Below, in pieces: positions 32,020-38,552 of a stretch of DNA of 42,820 nucleotides. The stretch lies in IMG/VR virus record IMGVR_UViG_3300046534_000753, positions 1 to 42,820 of that record. One strand, written 5' to 3'. The DNA comes from a virus. The notes beneath the pieces were generated by a model, which ran no database searches, had not been told where the DNA came from, and worked only from the letters and a program-made list of their open reading frames with translations. The position numbers and the translations under genes were made by a program. Numbering within the stretch: position 1 is the first letter of the stretch; the number at the start of each line of letters is the position of its first letter.

Positions 32020-32401
32020 TGCGTCGTCCCTGTGATGCTATCTGCGCGAACAGTTCTGCCATCGGGTCTGACATGTCGTGCTTGTTGTCGATTTCCTGCC
32101 TGTCGCGCCAGTCCTCTTTGAACCGGTTTTTCATCTGGAAAATGTAGGATGTGGCGTTGTATCCGGGGAAGCCGCCAAAGGTAGCAAGTCGACCATTATT
32201 CTCCCACCAGGCCTGCGCATGGTCCAGCCCGCTGTTTATGGCGCTAGAAAATTCAGGGTATTCCGCTACCCAAGCCGTTACTGTCGCACGGTTTACGTCT
32301 AGCTCCGACGCCATTTCCGCAAGGGTTTTCCCCTCACGTCCAGCTTCAATGACCACATCGCAAAACTCTGGCTTGTATTTGGTGGGCCGTCCTGCTGGCA
32401 T
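32000..32401 (-). CDS. terS: Terminase small subunit
   Basis: This 133-residue protein begins MPAGRPTKYKPEFCDVVIEA and has a helix-turn-helix at about 25-50 (GKTLAEMASELDVNRATVTA) for DNA recognition. A helical oligomerisation region (HAQAWWENNGRLATFGG, then YIFQMKNRFKEDWRDR) follows. It recognises the packaging site and feeds DNA to TerL. The order terS-terL-portal is classical. Confidence 0.92.
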   Translation of the reverse strand: MPAGRPTKYKPEFCDVVIEAGREGKTLAEMASELDVNRATVTAWVAEYPEFSSAINSGLDHAQAWWENNGRLATFGGFPGYNATSYIFQMKNRFKEDWRDRQEIDNKHDMSDPMAELFAQIASQGRRIGKSDD

Positions 32402-32404
32402 TGC

Positions 32405-32719
32405 TTAGGCCACGTCGATTGCGCTGACGTTTCCGGCTGTCGCACATTCCCATTCTAGGGTTGTCTCCGCCGGTACATAGAAGCCCGTTCCAACTGTTGC
32501 TGCGACATTGCCGAAGCTGAGCCACATGGCTTCGTCTGCATAGACGCGGAGGACTTCCCCAAGGGCCATGATGATGTCAGTTGCGTCGGCTTCGACATTA
32601 GCTGCGCTGGTGGATGTTGTGAACGCATCACTTGCGCGGATGTTGGACGACATGATTGTAGCCGCGCCGCTGCCTTTGGATTTGGCATAGCTGCCGACTG
32701 TGAAATTTAGCGTGCCCAT
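32405..32719 (-). CDS. Small beta-rich virion-block protein (104 aa)
   Basis: This 104-residue protein begins MGTLNFTVGSYAKSKGSGAA and consists of Ala/Thr-rich strands. It ends FGNVAATVGTGFYVPAETTL and a short strand segment. GGAGAG precedes the ATG at 32719; the longer frame from 32854 runs through the upstream zinc-ribbon gene. The pattern is that of a small head or tail decoration protein. It lies 3 bp before terS. Confidence 0.7.
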   Translation of the reverse strand: MGTLNFTVGSYAKSKGSGAATIMSSNIRASDAFTTSTSAANVEADATDIIMALGEVLRVYADEAMWLSFGNVAATVGTGFYVPAETTLEWECATAGNVSAIDVA

Positions 32720-32775
32720 AGGTCTCTCCGGTTGGTTGCGCGCAATATACGCTTGTTTGGGTTGGAATGCTAGTG

Positions 32776-32973
32776 TTATCCTGCCCCGCAGTTTTCGCAC
32801 TTGTGGTTGCCGTCTGCCGAACGAAGACTGCCAAAGCCGCCGCAATATAAACACTTGACGTGGGTTCGCATTTTTATTGGTTGCTGCCCATAAGCCCGAA
32901 ACGCGCTTTGATGTCCTTGCGCTGCACGACTTGCTGCGATGCCATCTAGCACACTAGAATCCCAAAATATCAT
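32776..32973 (-). CDS. Small zinc-ribbon protein (65 aa)
   Basis: This 65-residue protein ends with a zinc ribbon CLYCGGFGSLRSADGNHKC followed by ENCGAG: Cys pairs CxxC at 41-44 and CxxC at 59-62. The N-terminal part is helical (LDGIAASRAAQGHQSAFRAY). AAGGGAGAG is placed 4 bases before the ATG. Similar short ribbons occur beside terminase genes; the role is unknown. Confidence 0.75.
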   Translation of the reverse strand: MIFWDSSVLDGIAASRAAQGHQSAFRAYGQQPIKMRTHVKCLYCGGFGSLRSADGNHKCENCGAG

Positions 32974-33018
32974 ATCTCTCTCCCTTGCTGTGTGGGCATC
33001 CCGCCCGTTAGCTATTCC

Positions 33019-33372
33019 TCAATCTGTGATAGCGTGAACGATACTGCGAAACAGCGCGTCTTTAATCTGCTGGACCTTTGGCAACTGGTCAAACGGAACG
33101 ATGCAGTGATGGGTCGGAGGCGTTGCGTCGGGGTTCTTTTCTTTGCCGTAAACCCAGCCATCCAAGACCTTCTGAGCCATCCAGCTATCGTGCGAGGCGC
33201 TGTCACCCGCATCGGGGTTGTCGATGTGAAACTGCACGCCCATCAAGACGCTTTCTCGCTGCCAATCTGGGGCGGTATCCCAAAGGGGTTGAGTGAAATC
33301 CCCATTGGCGGCGCACCAGGCGCGGTTTGCTTCTTGCGCCACGCGGGCAGCGGCTTCGATTTGGTCTGTCAT
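33019..33372 (-). CDS. RyR-domain protein (117 aa)
   Basis: This 117-residue protein has a RyR (ryanodine-receptor) repeat-type domain: DSASHDSWMAQKVLDGWVYG (about 57-76), then KNPDATPPTHHCIVPFDQLP (79-98) and VQQIKDALFRSIVHAI. The fold is used in eukaryotic calcium channels and recurs in many bacteria and phages, often beside nucleotide-derived signalling genes; here the ligand is unknown. Its first codons follow the copied groES 3' end at 33369-33417, and its start ATG overlaps that stop just as scaffold does after groES. Confidence 0.88.
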   Translation of the reverse strand: MTDQIEAAARVAQEANRAWCAANGDFTQPLWDTAPDWQRESVLMGVQFHIDNPDAGDSASHDSWMAQKVLDGWVYGKEKNPDATPPTHHCIVPFDQLPKVQQIKDALFRSIVHAITD

Positions 33373-33417
33373 TGTCCAATTACTCCGATGATTGTTTTGT
33401 CTCGCATTATCCAGCAG
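33369..33417 (-). pseudogene. Remnant copy of the groES 3' end
   Basis: Bases 33368-33417 match 27641-27690 at 46 of 50 positions by direct count. On the minus strand they read WIMRDKTIIGVIGQ-stop, against YWLMRDRTIIGVIGQ-stop in GroES, with three changes in the last 13 residues. The stop overlaps the next start (ATGA) as in the groES-scaffold junction. It is too short to fold alone; a possible ATG at 33407 would give a 12-residue peptide. Confidence 0.85.
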
Positions 33418-33419
33418 CC

Positions 33420-33578
33420 CTAACCGTCTACAGCTTCATTTAGCGCCATGACGGCCACGTCGTAGAATTGTTCGTCATCAATGTGCGCCGCGTCTTCCTG
33501 CATACGTTCGCGCATCCAGTCTACTAGGTCTGCGTGGAGTGTGGCGCGGGCCTGGGCGCTGCGTTCGGCTTTGGTCAT
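33420..33578 (-). CDS. Hypothetical acidic helical protein (52 aa)
   Basis: This 52-residue protein begins MTKAERSAQARATLHADLVD and has an amphipathic helical pattern with an acidic end (DAAHIDDEQFYDVAVMALNE). It starts 3 bases after the stop of the upstream gene. The stop is followed in the same frame by the groES remnant. Function unknown. Confidence 0.6.
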   Translation of the reverse strand: MTKAERSAQARATLHADLVDWMRERMQEDAAHIDDEQFYDVAVMALNEAVDG

Positions 33579-33581
33579 GGC

Positions 33582-33725
33582 TCAGGTTTTAGGTCCGACA
33601 AGTGGCGAGTAAAAATGCGACAGCGCAAGCATTAAGCACCTCCATCGCCCGAAGTAACCGAGGCTGCGCAGTTTTGGATACGTCATCCAAGCGGCGGCGA
33701 ATGGGTTGCGGCGTTTTAACTTCAT
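33582..33725 (-). CDS. Small basic protein (47 aa)
   Basis: This 47-residue, very basic protein begins MKLKRRNPFAAAWMTYPKLR and has a hydrophobic-aromatic centre (RCLMLALSHFYSPL). AAGGGG lies 6 bases before the ATG and the ATG overlaps the upstream stop (ATGA). It is too short for the usual gene-length cut-offs, yet the ribosome site and coupling support translation. Confidence 0.55.
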   Translation of the reverse strand: MKLKRRNPFAAAWMTYPKLRSLGYFGRWRCLMLALSHFYSPLVGPKT

Positions 33726-33934
33726 GTCTTGCCCCTTGGGGTTAGATGCTTAGAATAGGTTGAGCGCGGGCAATTCTGACCCATTACGGCACTGGCCTTG
33801 CGCTTTTGATTTGCTACGCTGGAAGATGCACTATCTACCTTTGCCCACCTCCCGCGCTCATGAGGTGTGACTTGGCCAGGTCTAGCCTGGACTTTCGCAT
33901 AGACAGGCCATTCGGTCCCATGTCTGCTAGTCAC
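33722..33934 (-). CDS. Hypothetical basic protein with GTG start (70 aa)
   Basis: This 70-residue, basic protein is read from GTG 33934, which overlaps the stop of an upstream open frame (GTGA), and ends overlapping the next ATG (ATGA). The sequence (TEWPVYAKVQARPGQVTPHE, then SVANQKRKASAVMGQNCP) is Ser/Lys-rich and probably disordered. Only the tight junctions on both sides suggest it is real. Confidence 0.45.
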   Translation of the reverse strand: MTSRHGTEWPVYAKVQARPGQVTPHERGRWAKVDSASSSVANQKRKASAVMGQNCPRSTYSKHLTPRGKT

Positions 33935-34062
33935 ACCACATCAAAGCGGCTCTTGATCACCTTGCCCCATTGCGCGCGACGTTGCAAGCCTTGGGGGTAA
34001 CAGCCCGCGCACCTCTCACAATGCACGGGCCTGCCCGTCTCGTGGGCTAATCGACAACTCAA
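33931..34062 (-). CDS. Possible small Cys-rich protein without ATG start
   Basis: The frame 34158-33931 is open with no ATG; TTG 34062 (43 aa) or GTG 34026 (31 aa) are candidate starts. It contains PVHCERCAGCYPQGLQRRAQ, a CxxCxxC cluster, and a basic tail KVIKSRFDVV, and it ends at a GTGA overlap with the next gene. The cluster looks like a metal site. No clear ribosome site is visible. The rest of 34063-34197 shows no convincing feature on either strand. Confidence 0.35.
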   Translation of the reverse strand: MSCRLAHETGRPVHCERCAGCYPQGLQRRAQWGKVIKSRFDVV

Positions 34063-34197
34063 ACCGAGTGAAAGGATAAACCCCAGTCCGTTGTTGCGGG
34101 TGTATGCGCTGGTGTCGGGGCTTATGAACTCCCAAGAGGCACGCGACCGCCCGCTGCGCTAGATTATGCTAGGCCAGCTTGACCGTAAACGCTAGGG

Positions 34198-34533
34198 CTA
34201 TTTGTCCTCCTGCACAAAGCGCACGGGCTTGCCGCTGGTTCGCGCGTTCAATCTACAGCATTCCTCGCGCGAGATGTTGTTGTCCTCGCTCACACTGCCG
34301 TCCATGAACTGCCATATCCAAACCTCGGCCTTCACCTCTACTAGGTCGTGGCAAGAAGTGTTCTCTTCCGAGTAACAATGCCCGCTCTGGGTCCATGACG
34401 CCTTATCCCAATCTGCGGTTCCCCCCAGCCCTAACGTTGCCCCATGCACGGGATAATCCCCACCAGCGTCCACGGCATAAATGCGGACCTCGCGCCCGTC
34501 GCGGGTGCGGTATTGCTTGCTTATGTCAATCAT
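34198..34533 (-). CDS. Hypothetical phage protein with KQYRTRDGREV opening (111 aa)
   Basis: This 111-residue protein begins MIDISKQYRTRDGREVRIYA. The segment DISKQYRTRDGR-x-V followed by a small strand domain recurs in alphaproteobacterial phage accessory proteins. Four Cys residues are scattered and no catalytic motif is seen. It starts in the stop of the DUF551-like gene (ATGA). Confidence 0.75.
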   Translation of the reverse strand: MIDISKQYRTRDGREVRIYAVDAGGDYPVHGATLGLGGTADWDKASWTQSGHCYSEENTSCHDLVEVKAEVWIWQFMDGSVSEDNNISREECCRLNARTSGKPVRFVQEDK

Positions 34534-34703
34534 GGGGTCTCTCCTGTTGGTTCTGCGGGCAGGTGCATCCAGTGGGTAGGGAATATTTCCTCGCCCCTTC
34601 TCATCCAGCGGGTTCCCGTTTTTGTTGCTGTGAGAACATGGCCATGTGCGTAAACAATGTATCTTTGGCCAGATTTCGCGGCATCAATCGGCTGCCATGT
34701 CAT
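34530..34703 (-). CDS. DUF551-like small protein (57 aa)
   Basis: This 57-residue protein begins MTWQPIDAAKSGQRYIVYAH and ends with EIFPTHWMHLPAEPTGETP. The W-x-P-I-x-x-A opening and THWMxLPxxP ending define the DUF551 group of small phage proteins. It is coupled on both sides by ATGA overlaps. Function unknown. Confidence 0.75.
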   Translation of the reverse strand: MTWQPIDAAKSGQRYIVYAHGHVLTATKTGTRWMRRGEEIFPTHWMHLPAEPTGETP

Positions 34704-34942
34704 GGCGTTTCTCCCTTTGGTGTCTTGCGCGCCTCTAGCATTTCGTCGGCGTATTTATACGCATAGAAGTCAGCCTCGTGGTGTATCGCGTCGTGCGGCA
34801 CTGTATCGGCAAACCCGCCCGCAAGGATTCCCGCCAAAGCCTGCCCCGCAAAGTAATCGCGCAGGGACATGCCGTTATAGTCGGCGCGGCTTTGCATCCC
34901 AGGCACCGGATATGCTGGCCCGCCATCTTGCTCCATGCTCAT
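34700..34942 (-). CDS. Common phage protein with GMSLRDYFAGQAL motif (80 aa)
   Basis: This 80-residue protein has GGPAYPVPGMQSRADYNGMS, then LRDYFAGQALAGILAGG, the signature of a widespread small phage protein, and an end with YAYKYADEMLEARK helix. It is probably soluble and helical at the end. The role is unknown. ATGA overlaps link it to both neighbours. Confidence 0.8.
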   Translation of the reverse strand: MSMEQDGGPAYPVPGMQSRADYNGMSLRDYFAGQALAGILAGGFADTVPHDAIHHEADFYAYKYADEMLEARKTPKGETP

Positions 34943-35421
34943 CGTGTCGCCTCCATAAATTCAGTTACAACGCCAAGCGCCTCGGCTTGTACAAACAACC
35001 GCGCTTTCGCTGTGCGCCAATCGTCACGGTCTGCCAAGTCCGGCTTGTGGTGTATCGCCCACTGATACGCATCAAGACGGTCGGCAAATTTCAGGCGGTT
35101 AAAATTATCGCCCGTCGCTTTGGGGTAATCCTCGCCCCAAATGTCCGCCATTGCCTGCGCCTCGACCCTCACAAGCCAATCAGCCACATCAGCAGGCATT
35201 GAACGCTTGAGCGGTGATGGTAGGTCAGCCGTTGCGGACTCGCCGTCGTCGTGGATTAGCGCGTGACATGCCAGCTCAAATTCCTGCGGCCATAAGGCTA
35301 GGCAGATCCGCGCAACCCGGCCTGAGTGCCCGTCGACATAATCGCTCGTCAATGACAAGTCCGCGTTGGTGTGCCATCTGCGCACCCGTCCAGCGGCAAA
35401 GATTGCTTTGAGATTGCTCAT
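34939..35421 (-). CDS. HD-domain nucleotidase, YfbR-like
   Basis: This 160-residue HD hydrolase has metal residues in YVDGHSGRVARICLALWP (His32), ALIHDDGESATAD (His57-Asp58) and KFADRLDAYQWA (Asp114, possibly Asp117). The order and size fit YfbR-type 5'-deoxynucleotidases, which dephosphorylate dNMPs. It could shape nucleotide pools during infection. The start 35421 is preceded by GGGAGGTG 5 bases away; the longer frame to 35571 overlaps upstream genes. Confidence 0.82.
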   Translation of the reverse strand: MSNLKAIFAAGRVRRWHTNADLSLTSDYVDGHSGRVARICLALWPQEFELACHALIHDDGESATADLPSPLKRSMPADVADWLVRVEAQAMADIWGEDYPKATGDNFNRLKFADRLDAYQWAIHHKPDLADRDDWRTAKARLFVQAEALGVVTEFMEATR

Positions 35422-35717
35422 TCTAGCACCTCCCGAACGTGGATATATCTTGAAGAGCAAGCGGGCCGCGATGCAAGCACAACACTGTAGTCTGGGTGAA
35501 GCCACCACTCGCGCGGCTTGGGTGGCTCTACGTGTGCCTTGGTTACGCGGTATGCGAATACGTCGGCCCAATCAATCGAAATGGCGGAATGCTCAGAAGT
35601 GAGGGCCATGGTTGGCCAATAACCTTCAACGGTTGAAAGCTCATGCACCATCACAGGCTTTGGCCCGCCTGCGTGTCGGTGCCATTGCCCATCGTTTACG
35701 TCTGGAATATTGCTCAT
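35418..35717 (-). CDS. VNDGxWHxH-family small protein, paralog A (99 aa)
   Basis: This 99-residue protein begins MSNIPDVNDGQWHRHAGGPK and continues with strands and FAYRVTKAHVEPPKPREWW. It shares PDVNDG-x-WH-x-H, the later A(F/Y)RV and the final IH-x-REV with the next gene upstream, so the two are tandem paralogs. Family function unknown. Linked by ATGA to the HD gene. Confidence 0.72.
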   Translation of the reverse strand: MSNIPDVNDGQWHRHAGGPKPVMVHELSTVEGYWPTMALTSEHSAISIDWADVFAYRVTKAHVEPPKPREWWLHPDYSVVLASRPACSSRYIHVREVLE

Positions 35718-36043
35718 GTCTTAACCTCCCTCATGTGAATAATATCGCCGCCGAACCGGTCAGCGTACTCTTTTGCGCCTGCCTCTGACAGCGCCATCGT
35801 CCCGACAATCCAGCGCTCGCCAGCGGGTGCGGCCTCGGCCTCTTTGTACTGCTTCACCACTCTAAACGCCCCCGAATATCCCAGCCATGAAAATTTACGC
35901 GCAGCGGCGGTATCGGAGTCGCGTGTCGAATATAACACCTTTACGATGGTGTCAGGGTGGACCGGCATCACGGTCTGATTGTGCCCGTGCCAGTTGCCGT
36001 CGTTCACGTCGGGCAGAGGCGGCGTTACGTCTATCTGGGTCAT
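35714..36043 (-). CDS. VNDGxWHxH-family small protein, paralog B (109 aa)
   Basis: This 109-residue protein begins MTQIDVTPPLPDVNDGNWHG, then HNQTVMPVHPDTIVKVLYS, and later GAFRVVKQYKEAEAAPAGER. The shared blocks with paralog A are at matching places. It looks like a small beta-rich domain. Start 36043 is internal to a longer frame and is coupled to the membrane-protein gene by ATGA. Confidence 0.72.
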   Translation of the reverse strand: MTQIDVTPPLPDVNDGNWHGHNQTVMPVHPDTIVKVLYSTRDSDTAAARKFSWLGYSGAFRVVKQYKEAEAAPAGERWIVGTMALSEAGAKEYADRFGGDIIHMREVKT

Positions 36044-36237
36044 GGCTTCACCCCCCAAAAAGTAAGGAACAACACAAACGCAATCACTACCAGCATTTGA
36101 ACAATGAAAGACAGTTTGGCTTCTTGGCTCATTTTTACGCTAACAGAATACGGCATTGGAACAGCCATAAACTCAACATACTCAACTCGGATTGAAACCG
36201 TGCATTTCTCAGAAAAGGCCCGCCACCGCTTGATCAT
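36040..36237 (-). CDS. Single-pass membrane protein (65 aa)
   Basis: This 65-residue protein begins MIKRWRAFSEKCTVSIRVEY and ends with a membrane helix at about 42-62 (LSFIVQMLVVIAFVLFLTFW) and VKP. The start 36237 overlaps the stop of the DAPExIWA gene (ATGA). It is probably a tail-anchored inner-membrane protein of unknown role. Confidence 0.72.
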   Translation of the reverse strand: MIKRWRAFSEKCTVSIRVEYVEFMAVPMPYSVSVKMSQEAKLSFIVQMLVVIAFVLFLTFWGVKP

Positions 36238-36596
36238 GGCTTCACCTTTAGGGCTTGGCTGATGTTTCCATTGTTCGCATACAGCCTTTCCGCCCAATCT
36301 CCGTCAGCGTGATTAAATCCCACAACAGCCCCTTCGCAAATTATTGACCTTGTAGCCACCAAAGCCGCCTCAAGTTCGGCTATCCGCTCGTCCTTTCGCA
36401 TCATAGCGTTTTGGTTGAGTATCCGCGCAAACTCCAAGTCCGCTATCCGCGCCAGCGCCGTGTCGTGTATGTCGGTGCGAGTGTATTTGGTTCTGCTAAA
36501 ACTTGGCAGCTTTACGTTTGTTCCAGCGTGAAATGTTGGCTCTGCCTGTCCATACCAAAATGTCTCGGCCCATATCGCTTCAGGAGCATCGCTCAT
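36234..36596 (-). CDS. DAPExIWA-family phage protein, paralog 3 (120 aa)
   Basis: This 120-residue protein begins MSDAPEAIWAETFWYGQAEP and has KYTRTDIHDTALARIADLEF (about 37-56), DERIAELEAALVATRS (68-83) and ends NISQALKVKP. These blocks match paralog 1 (5497-5814) from the N-terminus to LKVKP, and paralog 2 in the first two. Finding the family in both early operons suggests a reused adaptor. Function unknown. Confidence 0.75.
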   Translation of the reverse strand: MSDAPEAIWAETFWYGQAEPTFHAGTNVKLPSFSRTKYTRTDIHDTALARIADLEFARILNQNAMMRKDERIAELEAALVATRSIICEGAVVGFNHADGDWAERLYANNGNISQALKVKP

Positions 36597-36859
36597 GGCG
36601 TCACCCGTGGCGCGTTGTGGAGGTAGCTCGTGTTGTTGCGCAGCACTGCGTTGATGCTAAGGACGCCCTGAGTACGCAGGGAAAATATAGCAGTGTCCGT
36701 CGCGGTCTTTGACACCTGCTTGCGGTACGGCCTCAGCCATCCGCCCTTGGTCGAGTTGTTGAGCCTGAGCATGATGTCGGCCACGAGGCGCGGCTTGCCG
36801 TCGGCCATGATAGCCTCGATCGCCTCAATCTGGCATGGCTCTGTGGGTTGTTTTGGCAT
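36593..36859 (-). CDS. Small winged-helix-like protein (88 aa)
   Basis: This 88-residue protein begins MPKQPTEPCQIEAIEAIMAD and has a pattern of helix, then GKPRLVADIMLRLNNS, and VSKTATDTAIFSLRTQGVLS, close to a winged-helix fold with a recognition helix near 50-65. It may bind DNA. Start 36859 has AGGGA upstream; a longer frame overlaps the 59-aa gene. Confidence 0.65.
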   Translation of the reverse strand: MPKQPTEPCQIEAIEAIMADGKPRLVADIMLRLNNSTKGGWLRPYRKQVSKTATDTAIFSLRTQGVLSINAVLRNNTSYLHNAPRVTP

Positions 36860-36902
36860 TTGGTTATCCCTGTTAGTGGCGGTGGTGGGCGGTGGGGCGT
36901 TA

Positions 36903-37082
36903 TTAAGCGGCGATGTCTTCCATGCATTCCAAGACTTCGGTTGCCAAGTCTGCGCGGTGTGTCGATATATATTCTGCAACGGTGGCGCGCAAATTGGCGT
37001 TAGACTCGCTTAAAACGCGGTAAACGTCGTCATTGCGTAGGGATTCGATGCTGTCTGCTGCAATTTTAATAATCTCAGGCAT
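36903..37082 (-). CDS. Hypothetical small helical protein (59 aa)
   Basis: This 59-residue acidic helical protein begins MPEIIKIAADSIESLRNDDV and ends with LATEVLECMEDIAA. AAAGGAAC is 8 bases before the ATG and belongs to the leader of the repeated promoter element at 37089-37160, so this is the first gene of that transcript. Function unknown. Confidence 0.68.
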   Translation of the reverse strand: MPEIIKIAADSIESLRNDDVYRVLSESNANLRATVAEYISTHRADLATEVLECMEDIAA

Positions 37083-37088
37083 GTTCTA

Positions 37089-37160
37089 GTTCCTTTGGCT
37101 GCGTTTCTGTTCCTGAGATATGTTTAACGCTCACGCGGTCATTGCGCAAGCGCTAAAATC
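37089..37160 (-). promoter_or_regulatory. Leftward promoter with leader, repeated element copy A
   Basis: On the minus strand TTGCGC (37149-37144), a 17-bp spacer and TAAACA (37126-37121) form a sigma70-like promoter overlapping the palindrome TTGCGCAA (37142-37149). A conserved leader down to AAAGGAAC follows. It matches copy B (38553-38623) at 50 of 60 bases counted from the leader end. The -35 lies within the last codons of the regulator gene 37131-37679. Confidence 0.65.
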
Positions 37161-37679
37161 TCCATGGGGTATAATAATATCAGCGCCCCGCTTAGCCAAC
37201 ACGCCAGACTTGATTAGCAGGATGATATCCTTGCTGATCGTCGTAGCCGATGCACCGACCTCGCGCCCAATATCCGCGTTGGACATGCCCAGCCTGTGCA
37301 GCTTAGCGACCTTGGGGCGGCGCGCCTTGGCCTTAGCTGACCGGAGCGGCGCGGATAGCCCCTGATCCTTTGTCACAAGACCCGCCTTGAGCAATGCCGC
37401 GAAGTCGTTGCGCACGCTGTGGTAGCTTATCCCCATATGCGTTGCGACGTTCTGGCGGGTTAGACCCTCGTTAATCAGCCGCCGCACCTCGGCCTGGCGC
37501 TCAACGATTGCATCTGCCGATGTGTGTTGGCGCTGGGGCTTTTCCCGTGGCTCGTCGTCGTCATGGGCCTCCCATAATGCCGCAAGCATGGCCTTGGCGA
37601 TGTCGCCTTCAATGCTGGTTGCGTATGTGCGGTTAAGCCTGAACGCGAATGGGATGTCTGGATTGTCTTCGGGTCTCAT
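37131..37679 (-). CDS. Double helix-turn-helix regulator (182 aa)
   Basis: This 182-residue protein has two helix-turn-helix units: GLTRQNVATHMGISYHSVRN (72-91) and GMSNADIGREVGASATTISK (131-150), each followed by a helix with LLKAGL or LIKSGV. The linker is basic (AKAKARRPKVAKLHRLG). It probably binds the palindromic promoters nearby, one of which overlaps its own 3' end. Start 37679 is coupled by ATGA to the gene before. Confidence 0.82.
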   Translation of the reverse strand: MRPEDNPDIPFAFRLNRTYATSIEGDIAKAMLAALWEAHDDDEPREKPQRQHTSADAIVERQAEVRRLINEGLTRQNVATHMGISYHSVRNDFAALLKAGLVTKDQGLSAPLRSAKAKARRPKVAKLHRLGMSNADIGREVGASATTISKDIILLIKSGVLAKRGADIIIPHGDFSACAMTA

Positions 37680-37993
37680 GGCTTGGTCCCCCCATTGAAT
37701 GCGGCCATAATGGCGGCGCGGTGGTGTGCGTTGGCCCATGTCACAGCTTTATCATAGCCTTTGATTTGCCGACAAACCACTTTGCCGCCAAGCCTTACGC
37801 GCCACGTATCGGTAAGGCACCACGCGATCTGATAATCGTGGCGCTTAGACCCCCAGTAATTATTCCGCCCCTCTTCAAAAACCAGCGGCGCAATCATGTC
37901 GGGAAGGGCTGCAAGGATGCGGTCGGCGTAGTCCTCAATGTCAAGATGATCACTTGTTGCAAGTATCTCCGCAATCTTGTCCCGCGCGCTCAT
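37676..37993 (-). CDS. Hypothetical protein (105 aa) in the regulator operon
   Basis: This 105-residue protein begins MSARDKIAEILATSDHLDIE; its first half is helical and the second half has RLGGKVVCRQIKGYDKAVTW, AH and a final helix. A D-Y-A-D-R-I-L-A-A-L stretch near 21-30 looks like an amphipathic helix used for partner binding. No family recognised. ATGA overlaps on both sides link it to two DNA-binding proteins. Confidence 0.65.
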   Translation of the reverse strand: MSARDKIAEILATSDHLDIEDYADRILAALPDMIAPLVFEEGRNNYWGSKRHDYQIAWCLTDTWRVRLGGKVVCRQIKGYDKAVTWANAHHRAAIMAAFNGGTKP

Positions 37994-38214
37994 GCGACCG
38001 CCTCCCTAAGTGGCAACAGCCGCGCCGCCCGGTGCGACCCTGGCACCCGTGTTAGCGCACCCCGTTTTTCCATGCGCTTAATCATCCGGCACACTGCCGA
38101 GACGGTCTTGATTTGCATGGCGTGCGCAATCTCTGAGTGCGTCGGCATAACTCCATGCGCGGCGTGATGCGCTTCCATTGCGCGGTAGCAGATAAGTTGG
38201 CCTGGTGTTAGCAT
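37990..38214 (-). CDS. LexA-type winged-helix DNA-binding protein (74 aa)
   Basis: This 74-residue protein is essentially a LexA N-terminal winged helix: LTPGQLICYRAMEAHHAAHG, then VMPTHSEIAHAMQIKTVSAV with MIKRMEKRGALTRVPGSHRA and a basic wing. No autocleavage (S24) domain follows, so RecA-driven self-cleavage is not possible. Start 38214 has AAAGGAAC upstream; the longer frame overlaps the previous gene. Likely a phage regulator. Confidence 0.82.
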   Translation of the reverse strand: MLTPGQLICYRAMEAHHAAHGVMPTHSEIAHAMQIKTVSAVCRMIKRMEKRGALTRVPGSHRAARLLPLREAVA

Positions 38215-38263
38215 TGGGGTTCCTTTGGTTGTTGGCGGGGATGGGGCCGAAACCCCACCTTGA

Positions 38264-38488
38264 TTAGCACAAAATAAAGTCTTGCGCTTTGAACTGGTGC
38301 CCAAACCAGCGAGGGGCAGGGTTCGACCCTTGCAGGTCGGCAAGGTCGGCCCATTCGGAATTGCCGCGCTCGTCAAAACGCCAAACGCGCGTGGTGCCGT
38401 ATGGCGTCTGCGCTTGCTCAACCCATGCACCGCCTGCGAGCGTTGAAAACTTGGCAACAATGCCAGCGAAAGAAGAAGAAAGAGCCAT
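38264..38488 (-). CDS. Hypothetical small protein (74 aa), first gene of copy-B transcript
   Basis: This 74-residue protein starts MALSSSFAGIVAKFSTLAGG and has a strand-rich part, ending GHQFKAQDFILC. Start 38488 has GGAGG 6 bases upstream. An in-frame ATG at 38545 is also well placed behind the AAAGGAAC of the promoter leader and would add 19 residues. Family unknown. Confidence 0.65.
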   Translation of the reverse strand: MALSSSFAGIVAKFSTLAGGAWVEQAQTPYGTTRVWRFDERGNSEWADLADLQGSNPAPRWFGHQFKAQDFILC

Positions 38489-38552
38489 GAGAACCTCCAA
38501 GGGCTGTGCTGCGGAATTGCAGCTATGTGGCGTTTTGTTGGTCATTGTCTGG

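Noticed and set aside
38327-38345. tRNA T-arm-like string GGGTTCGACCC
   Set aside because: No acceptor, D or anticodon arm can be built around it, and it lies in the coding frame of 38264-38488.
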